64,000 nt of DNA from Aquisphaera insulae (GCF_011064615.1 NZ_JAALJH010000008.1:62001-126000), one strand, 5' to 3'. Shown: positions 1-9,409, counted from the stretch's first letter. Notes: a model not told the origin generated them from the sequence alone. Numbers and translations are program-made.

Positions 1-334
1 GCCTGGTCACGTCGCGGATCATCGATGACTGGAACCGGACTTCCGCGCGGCCGGCAAGTGATGACGGGCAGAGGAGTACGCCCAGGCCCCGTCCTTGCGG
101 CCACGTCCATCCTTCGATTGCGTTGCGTTGCGTCGAGTGGCAGACCATCCTTGAAGGAAGCCGGTCCAGAAGACTCAGGCGTTGCGAAGCGTCAACCGGT
201 AGGTTTGCTGGTGCCTGTCTGAGTCGTCTCCAATCCCGACCTGCCCCGGCCTGTCGGCGAGGAGTATCATCAAGTCCGCGAAGGCTGTCAACCGGAGTTG
301 TCGTCGAAGAAGACGAGCGAACGGAGAATTGACG
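1..334. other. Upstream region without a supported gene
   Basis: I see no credible gene in these 334 bases. The short open frames on both strands have no ribosome binding site and no recognisable protein content. The end of the stretch holds a GGAG at 323-326 that serves the next gene. The window begins inside intergenic or unrecognised sequence. Confidence 0.5.
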
Positions 335-1594
335 ATGGAATGTCCACGAGCCGGGAGCGACCTCGGGCCGCGGTCGCGACGGGATTTCCTCGCACGCTCG
401 GGGTTGCTGGCGTTGGCTCCTCGACTCTCGGAGCGAGCGGCGGCGGCGCCGCCCACTCCGGACTCGCCACCGCGTACGCCCGGCTTCCGCGGAGTCTTCT
501 TCAATCCCAACGTCCGCCACGCCGCCATGGAAGGCTATCCCTTCCCGGTCTTCGATCCGTACGATCCGCCGTATCGCGAGGGCCTCCGCGCGGCGCTTCG
601 GGATCTGGCCCGGGAGGCGGCCATCAACCTCGTCTGCCTGTTCGTCCCCATCCAGTTCACGCTCGCCCGAGCCGGAGTCGGGCCGCGGCCGGGCCAGCCG
701 GTCGAGGGATGGGCGAACCTGACTTACCTGAAGAACCTGGCTGTCTTCGTCGACGATTGCCATGAAGCCGGCGTCTCGGTGGAACTCGATCTCGTGGACA
801 ACCGCTGGATTCCCGGGCGGCTGGATGGCGCGAACCACATCGGGAAACCGGGCTCCGGCTGGCCGGTCGCGGACGACTCCCACTGTGAATCGGCCGCGAC
901 GTGGTATGCGGGCCTGATTCGGTTCGTCGAGGAACGGGCGCGACATCCCGAGCAGATCGCGCTCTGGAGCATGATGGGTAATCATCAGCTCGGCTGTGCC
1001 GAGCCGGTCCTCTGGGGCATTGATCCCGGCGACGAGATCCTCCGGGCCACGGAACGGTTCGTGAAGAAGGTCTGGCCCGCGTTCCGTTCGGCCGGAAAGC
1101 GGCCGAAGGCGGCTCCCTACCTGCTGCCGATCTTCTCGAACAACGCCTACTGGATGGCGAAGACGCCCGAGCAACGCCTGAGCGGCTTTTCCCACCTGAA
1201 GACCTGGCTGGTGGACGACCTGGCATTGCCGCCCGACTACTGGCCGATGTCGTCGTATGCCTTCTGCGACCCGGCTCCCGACGGATACCACTATCTGCGT
1301 CGGATCGTCGAGATCCTGGGCAGGGAAAACGCCCCGCGGATCCTCCTGACGGACCTGAAAGGCCCGGGTCACGAGCACGAGATCAAGGACTCCATCCTCG
1401 CCACGGCGTGGCAGCCGGGGAATGCGTCGCTCCGCTGGCACCGCCTGAAGTGCGCCGAGTACGGGCTGGCCGGGTGGTGGATCTGGGCCTACCAGGACCA
1501 CCCGGGTGCCGCCCAGCGCGCGGGAATCCGCGGGGCCGACGGTGCCTGGAAGGCCGAACTGGTTCACGCCCTCCGGGAACCACTGGCCCGCTGA
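335..1594 (+). CDS. Secreted TIM-barrel (glycoside-hydrolase-like) protein
   Basis: A 419-residue protein whose N-terminus carries a twin-arginine leader (RRDFLA followed by an Ala/Leu-rich stretch and an Ala-rich cleavage region near residue 40), so it is probably exported folded by Tat. The body alternates predicted strands and helices and ends with the Trp-rich WWIWAY strand seen at the end of many (beta/alpha)8 glycosidase barrels. I could not find the NEP motif of GH5-type cellulases; the matching place reads MMGNHQ, so a catalytic role is not shown. A TTG at 329 is an alternative start, but the ATG at 335 has GGAG eight bases upstream and is preferred. It stands alone, with no operon partner. 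Confidence 0.7.
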   Translation: MECPRAGSDLGPRSRRDFLARSGLLALAPRLSERAAAAPPTPDSPPRTPGFRGVFFNPNVRHAAMEGYPFPVFDPYDPPYREGLRAALRDLAREAAINLVCLFVPIQFTLARAGVGPRPGQPVEGWANLTYLKNLAVFVDDCHEAGVSVELDLVDNRWIPGRLDGANHIGKPGSGWPVADDSHCESAATWYAGLIRFVEERARHPEQIALWSMMGNHQLGCAEPVLWGIDPGDEILRATERFVKKVWPAFRSAGKRPKAAPYLLPIFSNNAYWMAKTPEQRLSGFSHLKTWLVDDLALPPDYWPMSSYAFCDPAPDGYHYLRRIVEILGRENAPRILLTDLKGPGHEHEIKDSILATAWQPGNASLRWHRLKCAEYGLAGWWIWAYQDHPGAAQRAGIRGADGAWKAELVHALREPLAR

Positions 1595-2015
1595 TGTTGG
1601 CCCTGGCCTCGGCGAGGGCCGCGCCGCTGCCCCGGAAGTGGAAGCCGCGGCTGGCGACCATCTGCTCCACCTGGCCGCTGATGGGTTATCGAGGGGCGGA
1701 AGCGAGGCCGGGACCTTGCCGTGCTCCCGGCGGACGACATCGGAAGCTCCCCCGGGCGACAGGCCGAGGTCCGGCGACGGCTCCGCGAGGGTCTTCCAGG
1801 AAGGAATGGGGTTGGGAAAATTGCTCCAAACCACGCCCATCCTCGGACCGACGGCGCGGTCATTGCCACTGGATCCTCGGGTTGACCGTTCCGGAGACGC
1901 CCCGTATGCTGCGCCCAGGTTTGGCCATGAATGACCTTCGGGTCTCCTCTCGCAGCGCGGCCGCACCTCGCGATCGCTGGCGGCGTTTCCCATCGCTCTG
2001 TCCAATCCAGGATAG
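1595..2015. other. 421-base gap with no supported gene
   Basis: Several overlapping frames cross this stretch on both strands, but they are Arg/Pro/Gly-rich readings typical of antisense or out-of-frame GC-rich DNA and lack a ribosome binding site. No hairpin terminator or clear promoter stands out. It may hold the 3' end of the previous transcript and the promoter of the next gene. Confidence 0.4.
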
Positions 2016-2891
2016 ATGGGCCTTCCGATGCTCAAGAAGCTGTCCAGGCGCGTCAAGGCGGCGGCCGCGGCGGTCGGGGTCGTCACCGCGATCCCGTGCG
2101 TTGCGTGGATGTCGTTAACGTACGAGCCTTCCTACTATCGCAACATGGTGAACCTCCCGCCCGAGCAGCGCGAGGGGAAGGCGCGGCATTTCGTCGCGCA
2201 GAGCTTGCAGCTCCGCAACGACATCGTCAACGAGCCCACCTGGGAGGCCGTCTTCTCCGACCAGGAGGTCAACGCCTGGCTGGCGGAGGATCTCGTCTCC
2301 TACTTCGCGGATCAACTGCCTCCGGAAGTCCACGATCCCCGCGTCCTCTTCGAAACGGACCGGGTGATCCTGGCGTTCCAGCTCGATCGCAGCGGGCTCC
2401 AGTCGGTGATCACCGTCGTCGCCCGCCCGCGCGTGCCCCAGGGAAACACGGTCGAGCTCACGCTCGAGAAGATCCGGGCCGGGATCCTCCCCGTGCCCGC
2501 GGACAACATCCTCGATCGGATCACCGACTACGCCCGGATGCGTGGGGTCGACGTTCGCTGGCAGCGGCGAGAAGGATATCCGGTCGTCGTGATGAAGTAC
2601 TCGCCGAATGTCCAGCGTGAGGACATCCAGCTCCAGGAGCTAGAGATCCGCGGGGGGCAGATCCGCCTCGCCGGCCGTTCCGATCGGAGCAAGGGAGCCT
2701 TCTACCTGCCCACCCTCCCCACCCGGAAGGTCCTTCAGTCCACCTTCCCCAGCCGGAGCTTCCAGTCGAATCCGCCCGGCGAGCCGGGACCGTCGGACGG
2801 AGCGTCCATGCTCAGGACGAGCCTCCCCACGAGCTGGTCCCCCTTCAGGTCGACGATCAGCCTCGTCGCCTCCCAGACGATCGGGCTATAG
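2016..2891 (+). CDS. Hypothetical membrane-anchored protein
   Basis: A 291-residue protein with a basic N-terminus and one hydrophobic segment at about residues 15-33, then a soluble domain rich in beta-type segments (about residues 40-235) that I do not assign to a named family. ATG at 2016 and ATG at 2028 are both possible starts; neither has a strong Shine-Dalgarno. The last 50 or so residues are Ser/Pro-rich, unlike the rest, and are read from DNA that is the antisense of the next gene. They may be an extension produced by loss of an earlier stop codon. Function unknown. Confidence 0.65.
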   Translation: MGLPMLKKLSRRVKAAAAAVGVVTAIPCVAWMSLTYEPSYYRNMVNLPPEQREGKARHFVAQSLQLRNDIVNEPTWEAVFSDQEVNAWLAEDLVSYFADQLPPEVHDPRVLFETDRVILAFQLDRSGLQSVITVVARPRVPQGNTVELTLEKIRAGILPVPADNILDRITDYARMRGVDVRWQRREGYPVVVMKYSPNVQREDIQLQELEIRGGQIRLAGRSDRSKGAFYLPTLPTRKVLQSTFPSRSFQSNPPGEPGPSDGASMLRTSLPTSWSPFRSTISLVASQTIGL

Positions 2892-3136
2892 GTCCCCTCG
2901 GCGACCCGCCGCACGGCCCCGCGGTCGCCGGAGATCGAACCTTCGTAACTGAGATACGCGAGTCGATGATTCGGGAGTCTGCGCGCCGGGAGCTCGCATC
3001 CCGGGGCGGGCGGGGAATCCAGCGCCCAGGTCCATAGCGTCGCGCCGTCCTCGAGCATGAAGTCCCAATGCACGCCACGCCACCGGTGCTCCAGGACGAC
3101 GAACCGGCGGGGAGGCGTCGCTCCGTGCTCGCTCAT
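2735..3136 (-). CDS. LigD 3'-phosphoesterase-like protein
   Basis: A 133-residue stand-alone protein resembling the N-terminal phosphoesterase domain of bacterial DNA ligase D (PF13298 type). That domain trims 3'-phosphate or ribonucleotide ends during non-homologous end joining. The region EHRWRGVHWDFMLE keeps the spaced His, His and Asp of the metal site, but the Arg two residues after the Asp in LigD is Met here, so activity may differ. No polymerase or ligase domain and no Ku gene is present in the window, so a role in end joining is not supported by context. The 3' end overlaps the convergent gene at 2016-2891 by 157 bases. Confidence 0.75.
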   Translation of the reverse strand: MSEHGATPPRRFVVLEHRWRGVHWDFMLEDGATLWTWALDSPPAPGCELPARRLPNHRLAYLSYEGSISGDRGAVRRVAEGTYSPIVWEATRLIVDLKGDQLVGRLVLSMDAPSDGPGSPGGFDWKLRLGKVD

Positions 3137-3240
3137 GCTCGTCTCCCTCGACGCAATCTCCGATAGATCGTAAACTTGCGAGTAAGAACCCGGTGCAGGG
3201 TGGGGATGGCCGCGGAGCGTTGGCAGAGGAGCAATCGGGC

Positions 3241-4653
3241 GTGACTCCCAAAGAAGTACTGGCTCATATCCGGCAGCGTGAGGTGACGACGGTCGACCTG
3301 AGGTTCATGGATTTCCCGGGCGTCTGGCAACACTTCTCCATCCCCGCAGACGCCCTGACGGAAGAGACCTTCGAGGAAGGGATCGCCTTCGACGGCTCCA
3401 GCGTGGTGGGCTGGCGCGCGATCAACGAGGCGGACCTGCTGGTCGTCCCCCAGCCCGAGACGGCGCTCGTGGATCCGTTCACGTCCCAGCCCACGCTGAC
3501 GATGATCTGCAACATCCACGACCCGATCACGCACCAGGATTATACGCGCGATCCCAGGAACATCGCGCGGAAGGCCGTCAGCTACATGCGGAGCCTGGGC
3601 GTCGCCGACCGCTGCCTGCTGGCGCCGGAGCTCGAGTTCTTCCTCTTCGACGACGTCCGCTACGCCCAGAATCAACACGAGGCGTATTACCACGTCGATT
3701 CGGTCGAGGGAGCCTGGAATCGAGGGCGAGCCGAGGGCCCGAATCTCGGCTACAAGCCGGGATCCGGCCTCGGCTATTTCCCCTGCCCCCCGACGGACAG
3801 CCTGGTCAACCTGCGGACCGAGATGGCCCAGAGGATGGCCGAGTGCGGTATCACGACCGCCGCCCATTTCCACGAGGTCGCCACCGGCGGCCAGTGCGAG
3901 ATCGACCTCAATCCCCAGGACCTCGTCGAGAGCGCCGACCAGGTCATGATGGCCCGCTACATCATCCGCAACGTGGCCCGGAACAGCGGCAAGACCGCCA
4001 CCTTCATGCCCAAGCCACTCTATGGCGACAACGGCTCCGGGATGCACACGCATCTCAGCTTCTGGAAGGGGGATGAGGCGCTCCTTCCCGGCAACGGCTA
4101 CGGCACCCTGAGCGACCTGGGGCTGAGCGCGGTCGGCGGGCTCCTCAAGCACGCTCCGGCCCTTTGCGCGTTCGCGAACCCGACGACCAACAGCTACAAG
4201 CGGCTGATCGAGGGCTTCGAGGCGCCCACGAAGGTCTCTTACAGCCGGCGGAACCGCGCGGCGATCGTCCGCATCCCCGTGGGCGGGGCGAGCCCGCGGA
4301 GTCGGCGGATCGAGTATCGCTGCCCGGACAGCGCGGCCAATCCCTACCTCCTGTTCTCGGCCATGCTCATGGCCATGCTCGACGGCATCCAGAACAAGAT
4401 CCGGCCCGGCGAGCCCCTCGACAAGGACATCTACGACCTCAAGCCGGAGGAGCTGGCGCGCGTGCCGACCACGCCCCAATCCCTCGAGGCTTCGCTGGAG
4501 GCCCTCCGCGTCGACAGCGAGTTCCTGCTCCGGGGCGACGTCTTCACCCCGGACGTGATCGATACCTGGATCTGGTACAAGTTCTCGAACGAGATCGACG
4601 CCCTCCGGGTCCGTCCCCACCCCTACGAGTTCGCCCTCTACTACGACATCTGA
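3241..4653 (+). CDS. glnA: Glutamine synthetase, type I (adenylylatable)
   Basis: A 470-residue enzyme making glutamine from glutamate, ammonia and ATP in the cytoplasm, the main entry of ammonia into metabolism. Visible landmarks include FDGSS near the N-terminus, the ELEFF metal-site segment, NGSGMHTH in the catalytic core and the Arg-rich PRSRRIEYR region. The segment KDIYDLKPEE places Tyr398 where the adenylylated Tyr of GSI-beta enzymes lies, so activity is likely controlled by AMP addition through GlnE; glnE and glnB are not in the window. The start chosen is GTG at 3241, eight bases after AGAGGAGC. An upstream GTG at 3193 would add 16 residues unlike the family. Confidence 0.96.
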   Translation: MTPKEVLAHIRQREVTTVDLRFMDFPGVWQHFSIPADALTEETFEEGIAFDGSSVVGWRAINEADLLVVPQPETALVDPFTSQPTLTMICNIHDPITHQDYTRDPRNIARKAVSYMRSLGVADRCLLAPELEFFLFDDVRYAQNQHEAYYHVDSVEGAWNRGRAEGPNLGYKPGSGLGYFPCPPTDSLVNLRTEMAQRMAECGITTAAHFHEVATGGQCEIDLNPQDLVESADQVMMARYIIRNVARNSGKTATFMPKPLYGDNGSGMHTHLSFWKGDEALLPGNGYGTLSDLGLSAVGGLLKHAPALCAFANPTTNSYKRLIEGFEAPTKVSYSRRNRAAIVRIPVGGASPRSRRIEYRCPDSAANPYLLFSAMLMAMLDGIQNKIRPGEPLDKDIYDLKPEELARVPTTPQSLEASLEALRVDSEFLLRGDVFTPDVIDTWIWYKFSNEIDALRVRPHPYEFALYYDI

Positions 4654-4706
4654 GCCCGCGAATCCTCAGCCCCGCTCGCCCCGGCCTCCAACGACGAGGA
4701 TCCACC

Positions 4707-7028
4707 ATGATCGCGCCGTTCTTGCTGCTCATCTCCGTCTCGGCGTTCGACGACGCCAGGCCGGCGGCCTGGTGGGACCGCGAGGTCGCCACATCGCTGG
4801 ACCGGGCTGCCGACCGCAAGGCCGAATGGGAGGCGATGCTCGCCGCCGTTCCAGCGGACCGCCGCCCGGGGGCGGCCTACCTGATCCGGTACATGCCCCT
4901 TCGCGACCTCAAGTCGATGAAGCCGGACGAGCTGGCAAGGAACATCGAGCTGGCGTACCGGGCCAGGTCGGCGTCGGCCTGGGCGGGTGAAGTCCCGGAG
5001 GAGGTCTTCCTCGATGCCGTCCTGCCCTACGCCAGCGTGACCGAGCCGCGCGAGCCGATCCGCTCCGAGTGGCTCGAGACATACCTGCCGCGGGTCAAAG
5101 GCTGCAAGACGACGGGCGAGGCGGCCCAGGTGCTCAATCGGGCGCTCTTCAACGATACGAAGGTTCGGTACAACACGCGCCGGCTGCGTACCGACCAGAG
5201 CTCCCGGGAGTCGATCGCCCAGGGGATGGCCACCTGCACCGGGCTCTCCATCATGCTCGTGGAAGCCTGCCGGTCGGTCGGGGTTCCGGCCCGGCTGGCC
5301 GGGATCTCCGCGTGGCCGGGCAGGGGGGGGAACCACACCTGGGTCGAGGTCTGGGACCATGGCTGGCACTTCGTCGGCGCCGCCGAGCCCGACGAGAAGG
5401 GGCTCGACCACGCCTGGTTCGCCAACGAGGCCGGTGGTGCGATCCGGGAGAAGCCCGAGAACGCCATCTTCGCGGTCACCTACCGTGCCACCGGCGATCA
5501 TTTTCCGCTGGTCTGGGCGCCGTTGGTGAAGATGAACGCCGAGAACGTCACCGAACGCTATCGAAAACCGGGCGTGAGCCCTCCCAAGGAGGCGGCCGGG
5601 AAGGTTGCGCTGGCGGTGGACGTGCTCGATGGGGGCCATCGCGTCCCCGCCGAGGTCTCGATCGTCGATGCCCGGACGGCCGGCTCCATGTGTCGGGGGA
5701 TGAGCCTGGGAGCGGACGTGGACGTCAATCGCCGTCTCACGGCCGAGGTCGCCCCGGAAGGCTCCGTACTCGTCTCCGCGCGGTCCGGGGGCCGATCCGC
5801 CTACGCCTTCGTCGCTCCGGGCAAGGAACCGGTCGTGACGCTGCACCTCGATCGTCCGGCCTCGTCGGCCTCTCGGGAACGGGTCGAGGCCTTGCTGAAG
5901 GACCGATTCGGCACGGACGCGGACCGCAGAACGACCGCGGACACGCTGCTGGCTCACGTCCCGTTCGAGGAATCGTCCCGCGAGGCCGCCTGGCGTGCCT
6001 ATCGATCCTCGCCCGTGCACGAGGCGCTGCGGAAGGAGTTCGATGTGCGCAAGGTCGTCACGCCCGACCGGACGAGCCCCTACCTCTGGCGTCACGTCGG
6101 GACGAAGCCGGAGAAGGGGTGGGCCCTGGTCATCGCGATGCACGGCGGCGGCGGCGCCCCGAAAGAGGTGAACGACAGCCAGTGGAAGAGCATGTTCGAG
6201 CGGTATTACCGCGACCATCCCGAGGCCGGAGGCTACGTCTACCTGGCCCTCCGGGCGCCGAACGACGAGTGGAACGGCTTCTACGACGACGCGATCGTCC
6301 CGCTCGTCGAGCGGCTGATCCTCCAGTTCGTCCTGTTCGGCGATGTCGACCCCGCTCGGGTCTCGATCCTCGGGGCGTCGCACGGCGGCTACGGCGCCTT
6401 CGTCATCGGCCCCAAGGCGCCCGATCGATTCGCGGCGGTCCACGCCTCCGCCTCGGCCCCGACCGACGGCGAGACGATGGGAGAGAACCTCCGGAACACG
6501 CGGTTCACGTTCATGGTCGGGTCGAAGGACACCGCCCACGGTCGAGCGGATCGATGCCAGAAATTCGAAGCCCAGCGGAGGACGTGGAAAGAGCGTCTCG
6601 GCGGCTTCGAAGGGGGCTTCGAGTGGAAGGATGGCGTCGGGCATTCCGTCCCCGACCGGGACAAGGTCGCAGAGCTCCTGAAGGCTCCGCCTCGCGATGC
6701 CCGGCCGGATCGGATGGTCTGGGTCCAGTCGGACAGCGTCATCCGGCGATTCTACTGGCTCGAATCCCCCGAGCCGAAAGACGGCACGCGGATCGAGGCG
6801 ACCGCGAAGGGGAATGCGATCGACATTCATACCTCCCGCCCGACGCCGCTGTTCGTCTGGCTCGACCGCCCCACTCCGGATGCGGGCAAGCCGGTCACCG
6901 TGCGGCTCAACGACGGCCCGCCTCGAGAGCAGACGCCGGTCCCCTCTCTGGGGACTTACTGTCGGGGGATTGAGGAGCGAGGCGACCCGGAGCTCTCGGC
7001 CCCCGTCCGACTCGAAGTCAAACCGTAG
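4707..7028 (+). CDS. Transglutaminase-like plus esterase fusion, secreted
   Basis: A 773-residue protein with a short hydrophobic leader (residues 1-13). Residues about 130-240 form a transglutaminase-like fold, with the likely nucleophile Cys177 in ATCTGLS and His210 in GNHTWVEVW. Residues about 490-680 form an alpha/beta hydrolase similar to feruloyl-esterase/PHB-depolymerase-type enzymes: an HGGGG oxyanion segment and the nucleophile elbow GASHGG with Ser558. The C-terminal ~90 residues look like a small beta domain. The protein could act on peptide and ester bonds of extracellular polymers; the substrate is unknown. ATG at 4707 follows GAGGA closely. It lies 53 bases after glnA and may share its transcript, but no functional link is evident. 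Confidence 0.82.
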   Translation: MIAPFLLLISVSAFDDARPAAWWDREVATSLDRAADRKAEWEAMLAAVPADRRPGAAYLIRYMPLRDLKSMKPDELARNIELAYRARSASAWAGEVPEEVFLDAVLPYASVTEPREPIRSEWLETYLPRVKGCKTTGEAAQVLNRALFNDTKVRYNTRRLRTDQSSRESIAQGMATCTGLSIMLVEACRSVGVPARLAGISAWPGRGGNHTWVEVWDHGWHFVGAAEPDEKGLDHAWFANEAGGAIREKPENAIFAVTYRATGDHFPLVWAPLVKMNAENVTERYRKPGVSPPKEAAGKVALAVDVLDGGHRVPAEVSIVDARTAGSMCRGMSLGADVDVNRRLTAEVAPEGSVLVSARSGGRSAYAFVAPGKEPVVTLHLDRPASSASRERVEALLKDRFGTDADRRTTADTLLAHVPFEESSREAAWRAYRSSPVHEALRKEFDVRKVVTPDRTSPYLWRHVGTKPEKGWALVIAMHGGGGAPKEVNDSQWKSMFERYYRDHPEAGGYVYLALRAPNDEWNGFYDDAIVPLVERLILQFVLFGDVDPARVSILGASHGGYGAFVIGPKAPDRFAAVHASASAPTDGETMGENLRNTRFTFMVGSKDTAHGRADRCQKFEAQRRTWKERLGGFEGGFEWKDGVGHSVPDRDKVAELLKAPPRDARPDRMVWVQSDSVIRRFYWLESPEPKDGTRIEATAKGNAIDIHTSRPTPLFVWLDRPTPDAGKPVTVRLNDGPPREQTPVPSLGTYCRGIEERGDPELSAPVRLEVKP

Positions 7029-7046
7029 GTGAGCCTGGGATTCCGC

Positions 7047-8693
7047 TCATGGAAGGAGCCGAACGCCGACGGCGGCGTTGAGGTCGACCATGCTCCGACG
7101 GTGGCGGATCAGCGCCTCTCGAAAGCTCCGGATGGCCTCGGTCTCGTCCTCGAGGTGGGACAGGTAATCGTCCTCGCTGAGCTTCCCCTGGGCGAAAGCC
7201 CTGGCGTTCCGGACCGTGAGCTTGTGCTGGTTGGCGAGCGTGGTCCCCTCGGTCCGGGCGAGGAGGTCGCGCGAGCTCCGGTATTCCCGCTCCGCGAGCC
7301 GGACCTCGGAGGCCACCCTCCGTTCCAATGAGGCCAGCTCGACCTGGGTCTGGTTCAGGTTGCACCGGGCCCGTGCGATGTTGCCCTGGTTTCGGTTATA
7401 GATCGGCAGCGGGACGGTGATGGCGGCCACCCAGGACGTGGTGCTCCGGAGCCCCTGGGGGCTGTTGTCCTGGAGCGTGAACGGGTCGTAGAAGAGGAAG
7501 ACATCATCAAGCCGATTCGCCTTCTGGAGGGCCATCTCGGCCTGGGCGCGTCCGATCCCGCGCCTGGCGGCGACGAGGTCCGGTCGATGGTTGAGGGCCA
7601 GGCGGAGCAGCTCGTCGAGTGCGGGAGCGGGAGGTCCGTGGTCCCGAAGCGTGCCCCGCGGGATGATTCGTTCGGTTTCCTCTGTCGGAGCACCGATGAG
7701 GACGGCGACGGCCTCCTGGGCATCGTTGAGCACATCGCGCGCCTCGAGCAGGCCGTCGCGGGCCTTGTCGAGCGTGACGGCCAGCCGCTCGGCGGACTCC
7801 TCGGCCTTCCCCTTGCTCCCCTCGGCGACCCGCTTCCGGGCCTCGGCCAGGACCTTCTGCTGCTCGCGGACGGCGGTCTCCGCGGCCATGTCGTTGATCC
7901 TGGCGGCCTGAAGGTCGATGAACGCCTTGCAGAGCAGGTTGATCTGACGGCGGATCACGTCCTGGAACTGGGCCTCGAGCACGGACTTGGCCGACTTCGC
8001 GACCCGGATCCGGGCCTGCCTCTTGTGGGTCACGTCGAGGGGGTACGTGATGTTGATGTCATACTGGGTGGGACCGCCGGGCTGGGCGTTCGTGAAGCGG
8101 CTGTAGGGGATGAACTGGGTGTCGAAGTAGATCAGCGGGTTGGTTCGAAGCCCCGCCGAGAGGATGTCGGCGTCGGCCTGGGGGATCTCGTACTTCAGGG
8201 CCATGACGTCGAGATTCGAGGCCATCATCCGCTCGATGGCGGCATCCAGCGTAAGGCCGTTCGGCGGCCCCTCGTCGTCGACCATGGTCGTGAGCTCGGC
8301 CTCGGTCTGCTCGGGCGAGCTCGGCGCGATTCCGGTGCCCGGGAGGGCCGCGGGCAACTGCATCCCGCCGGGGCGGCCCAGCGATGCCGCCGAGGCGACG
8401 CGGGCCGGCTTCTTCATCCGAGGGACTCGCCCCACCCGCCGGTTGCCGCCGATAATGCCGGCCTCCGGCGCCGTGAAACCTCCGTCCATCGCTCCCGGGC
8501 TTCCCCCCATCCGATTGTCATCGGTGCCGGGGACGGGGCCAAAGCTGGGGAACTCGAGGAGCACACCCCCGGATTGACGCCCCGCAGGCTCCTGCGATTG
8601 GGCCATCGCGGTTTCGGCGCGGCCGGCCAGGGCAAGGCCGAGGATCCATGGCCGCGCCTTCCCGGCGAGGCGACCGAGCCGGGCCGACGTCAT
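7047..8693 (-). CDS. TolC-family outer membrane efflux protein
   Basis: A 548-residue outer-membrane-factor protein with a signal peptide (Ala-rich, ending near AETAMAQ) and a ~110-residue low-complexity region before the OMF domain. The domain shows the usual two repeats of long amphipathic helices with QxxRxxxA-like heptads and the PIYNRNQGNIARA segment, typical of CusC/TolC relatives, near residue 445. Such proteins form the trimeric outer membrane channel of tripartite pumps. No adaptor or inner membrane pump is adjacent; the RND pump in this window lies 35 kb away. ATG at 8693 follows GGGAGA by about ten bases. It ends 18 bases from the convergent esterase gene. Confidence 0.88.
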   Translation of the reverse strand: MTSARLGRLAGKARPWILGLALAGRAETAMAQSQEPAGRQSGGVLLEFPSFGPVPGTDDNRMGGSPGAMDGGFTAPEAGIIGGNRRVGRVPRMKKPARVASAASLGRPGGMQLPAALPGTGIAPSSPEQTEAELTTMVDDEGPPNGLTLDAAIERMMASNLDVMALKYEIPQADADILSAGLRTNPLIYFDTQFIPYSRFTNAQPGGPTQYDINITYPLDVTHKRQARIRVAKSAKSVLEAQFQDVIRRQINLLCKAFIDLQAARINDMAAETAVREQQKVLAEARKRVAEGSKGKAEESAERLAVTLDKARDGLLEARDVLNDAQEAVAVLIGAPTEETERIIPRGTLRDHGPPAPALDELLRLALNHRPDLVAARRGIGRAQAEMALQKANRLDDVFLFYDPFTLQDNSPQGLRSTTSWVAAITVPLPIYNRNQGNIARARCNLNQTQVELASLERRVASEVRLAEREYRSSRDLLARTEGTTLANQHKLTVRNARAFAQGKLSEDDYLSHLEDETEAIRSFREALIRHRRSMVDLNAAVGVRLLP

Positions 8694-8809
8694 GTCGCGA
8701 TGGTCTCCCACGTCCTCTGAACGGTCATCCTCGTCGCAACATCGGCTCGAACCGGGACGGAGATTCATGGTTTTCCGATCATGCCGACTGGATGGCTCGG
8801 GGCCATCGT

Positions 8810-9298
8810 TCAGCGGGCCGCCACGGCGGGCTTTTCCGGCGTTCGGGACGCCTGGGTCTCGTTCGTCAGGCGGCGGAAGACCACGACGTCCGCAAAGGCC
8901 CCGTTGCCGGGCTTGAATTCCCTGGGACGCTTGCCGAGGAAGCCGCCGTTGCAGACGGTGAACGTGTCCTGCTCCACCTTGTAGACGGCGGCGATTTCCG
9001 GGAGCGGCTGATCGTCCGGCCCCGCGAACTTCGTCCAGTCCAGGCTCCTCGGGGAGGTGGTCTCGTCCACCCTCAGCTCCCCCTTGACCTGGATGTTCAT
9101 GCCAGTGGGCGTCTTCAGGTCCACGGTCACGACTCGATCGCGGATCGTCATCACGACCTGAACCTGCTTCTTGGCCCCGGCCATGGCCGTCCATCGCCCC
9201 TGGAGCTGGGCGAGGTCGCCCTGCACCGCCTCGCCGGAGAACGCGGTCGAGACTGCGAGGCTCGCGAACAACACGACGGTCGAAATTGCGGTCTTCAT
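8810..9298 (-). CDS. TIGR03067-type secreted protein
   Basis: A 162-residue protein with a clear Sec signal peptide (MKTAIS to about Ala20) followed by the DLAQLQGRW opening typical of the planctomycete TIGR03067 family, a small lipocalin-like beta domain of unknown function. The family is widely expanded in planctomycetes. ATG at 9298 is preceded by GGGAGAGAG; a longer frame upstream lacks a leader and is not used. It is on the same strand as the OMF gene, 116 bases upstream of it, so the two could be cotranscribed. Confidence 0.82.
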   Translation of the reverse strand: MKTAISTVVLFASLAVSTAFSGEAVQGDLAQLQGRWTAMAGAKKQVQVVMTIRDRVVTVDLKTPTGMNIQVKGELRVDETTSPRSLDWTKFAGPDDQPLPEIAAVYKVEQDTFTVCNGGFLGKRPREFKPGNGAFADVVVFRRLTNETQASRTPEKPAVAAR

Positions 9299-9409
9299 CA
9301 CTCTCTCCCCGCGATCCCGGGAATTCCGTCCACCGGCCGGACCGCATTCAGTTGTGCCGGTGTCCCCCCGGCGCCGCATGAAAGGAAGATCATCTCGCCC
9401 GAGTCGGGT

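Noticed and set aside
3133..4620. A 495-residue open frame on the minus strand
   Set aside because: It lies opposite glutamine synthetase, whose identity is certain.
4641..6830. A 729-residue open frame on the minus strand
   Set aside because: It is antisense to the transglutaminase-esterase gene; composition is Arg/Asp/Gly/Pro-rich and no motif is visible.
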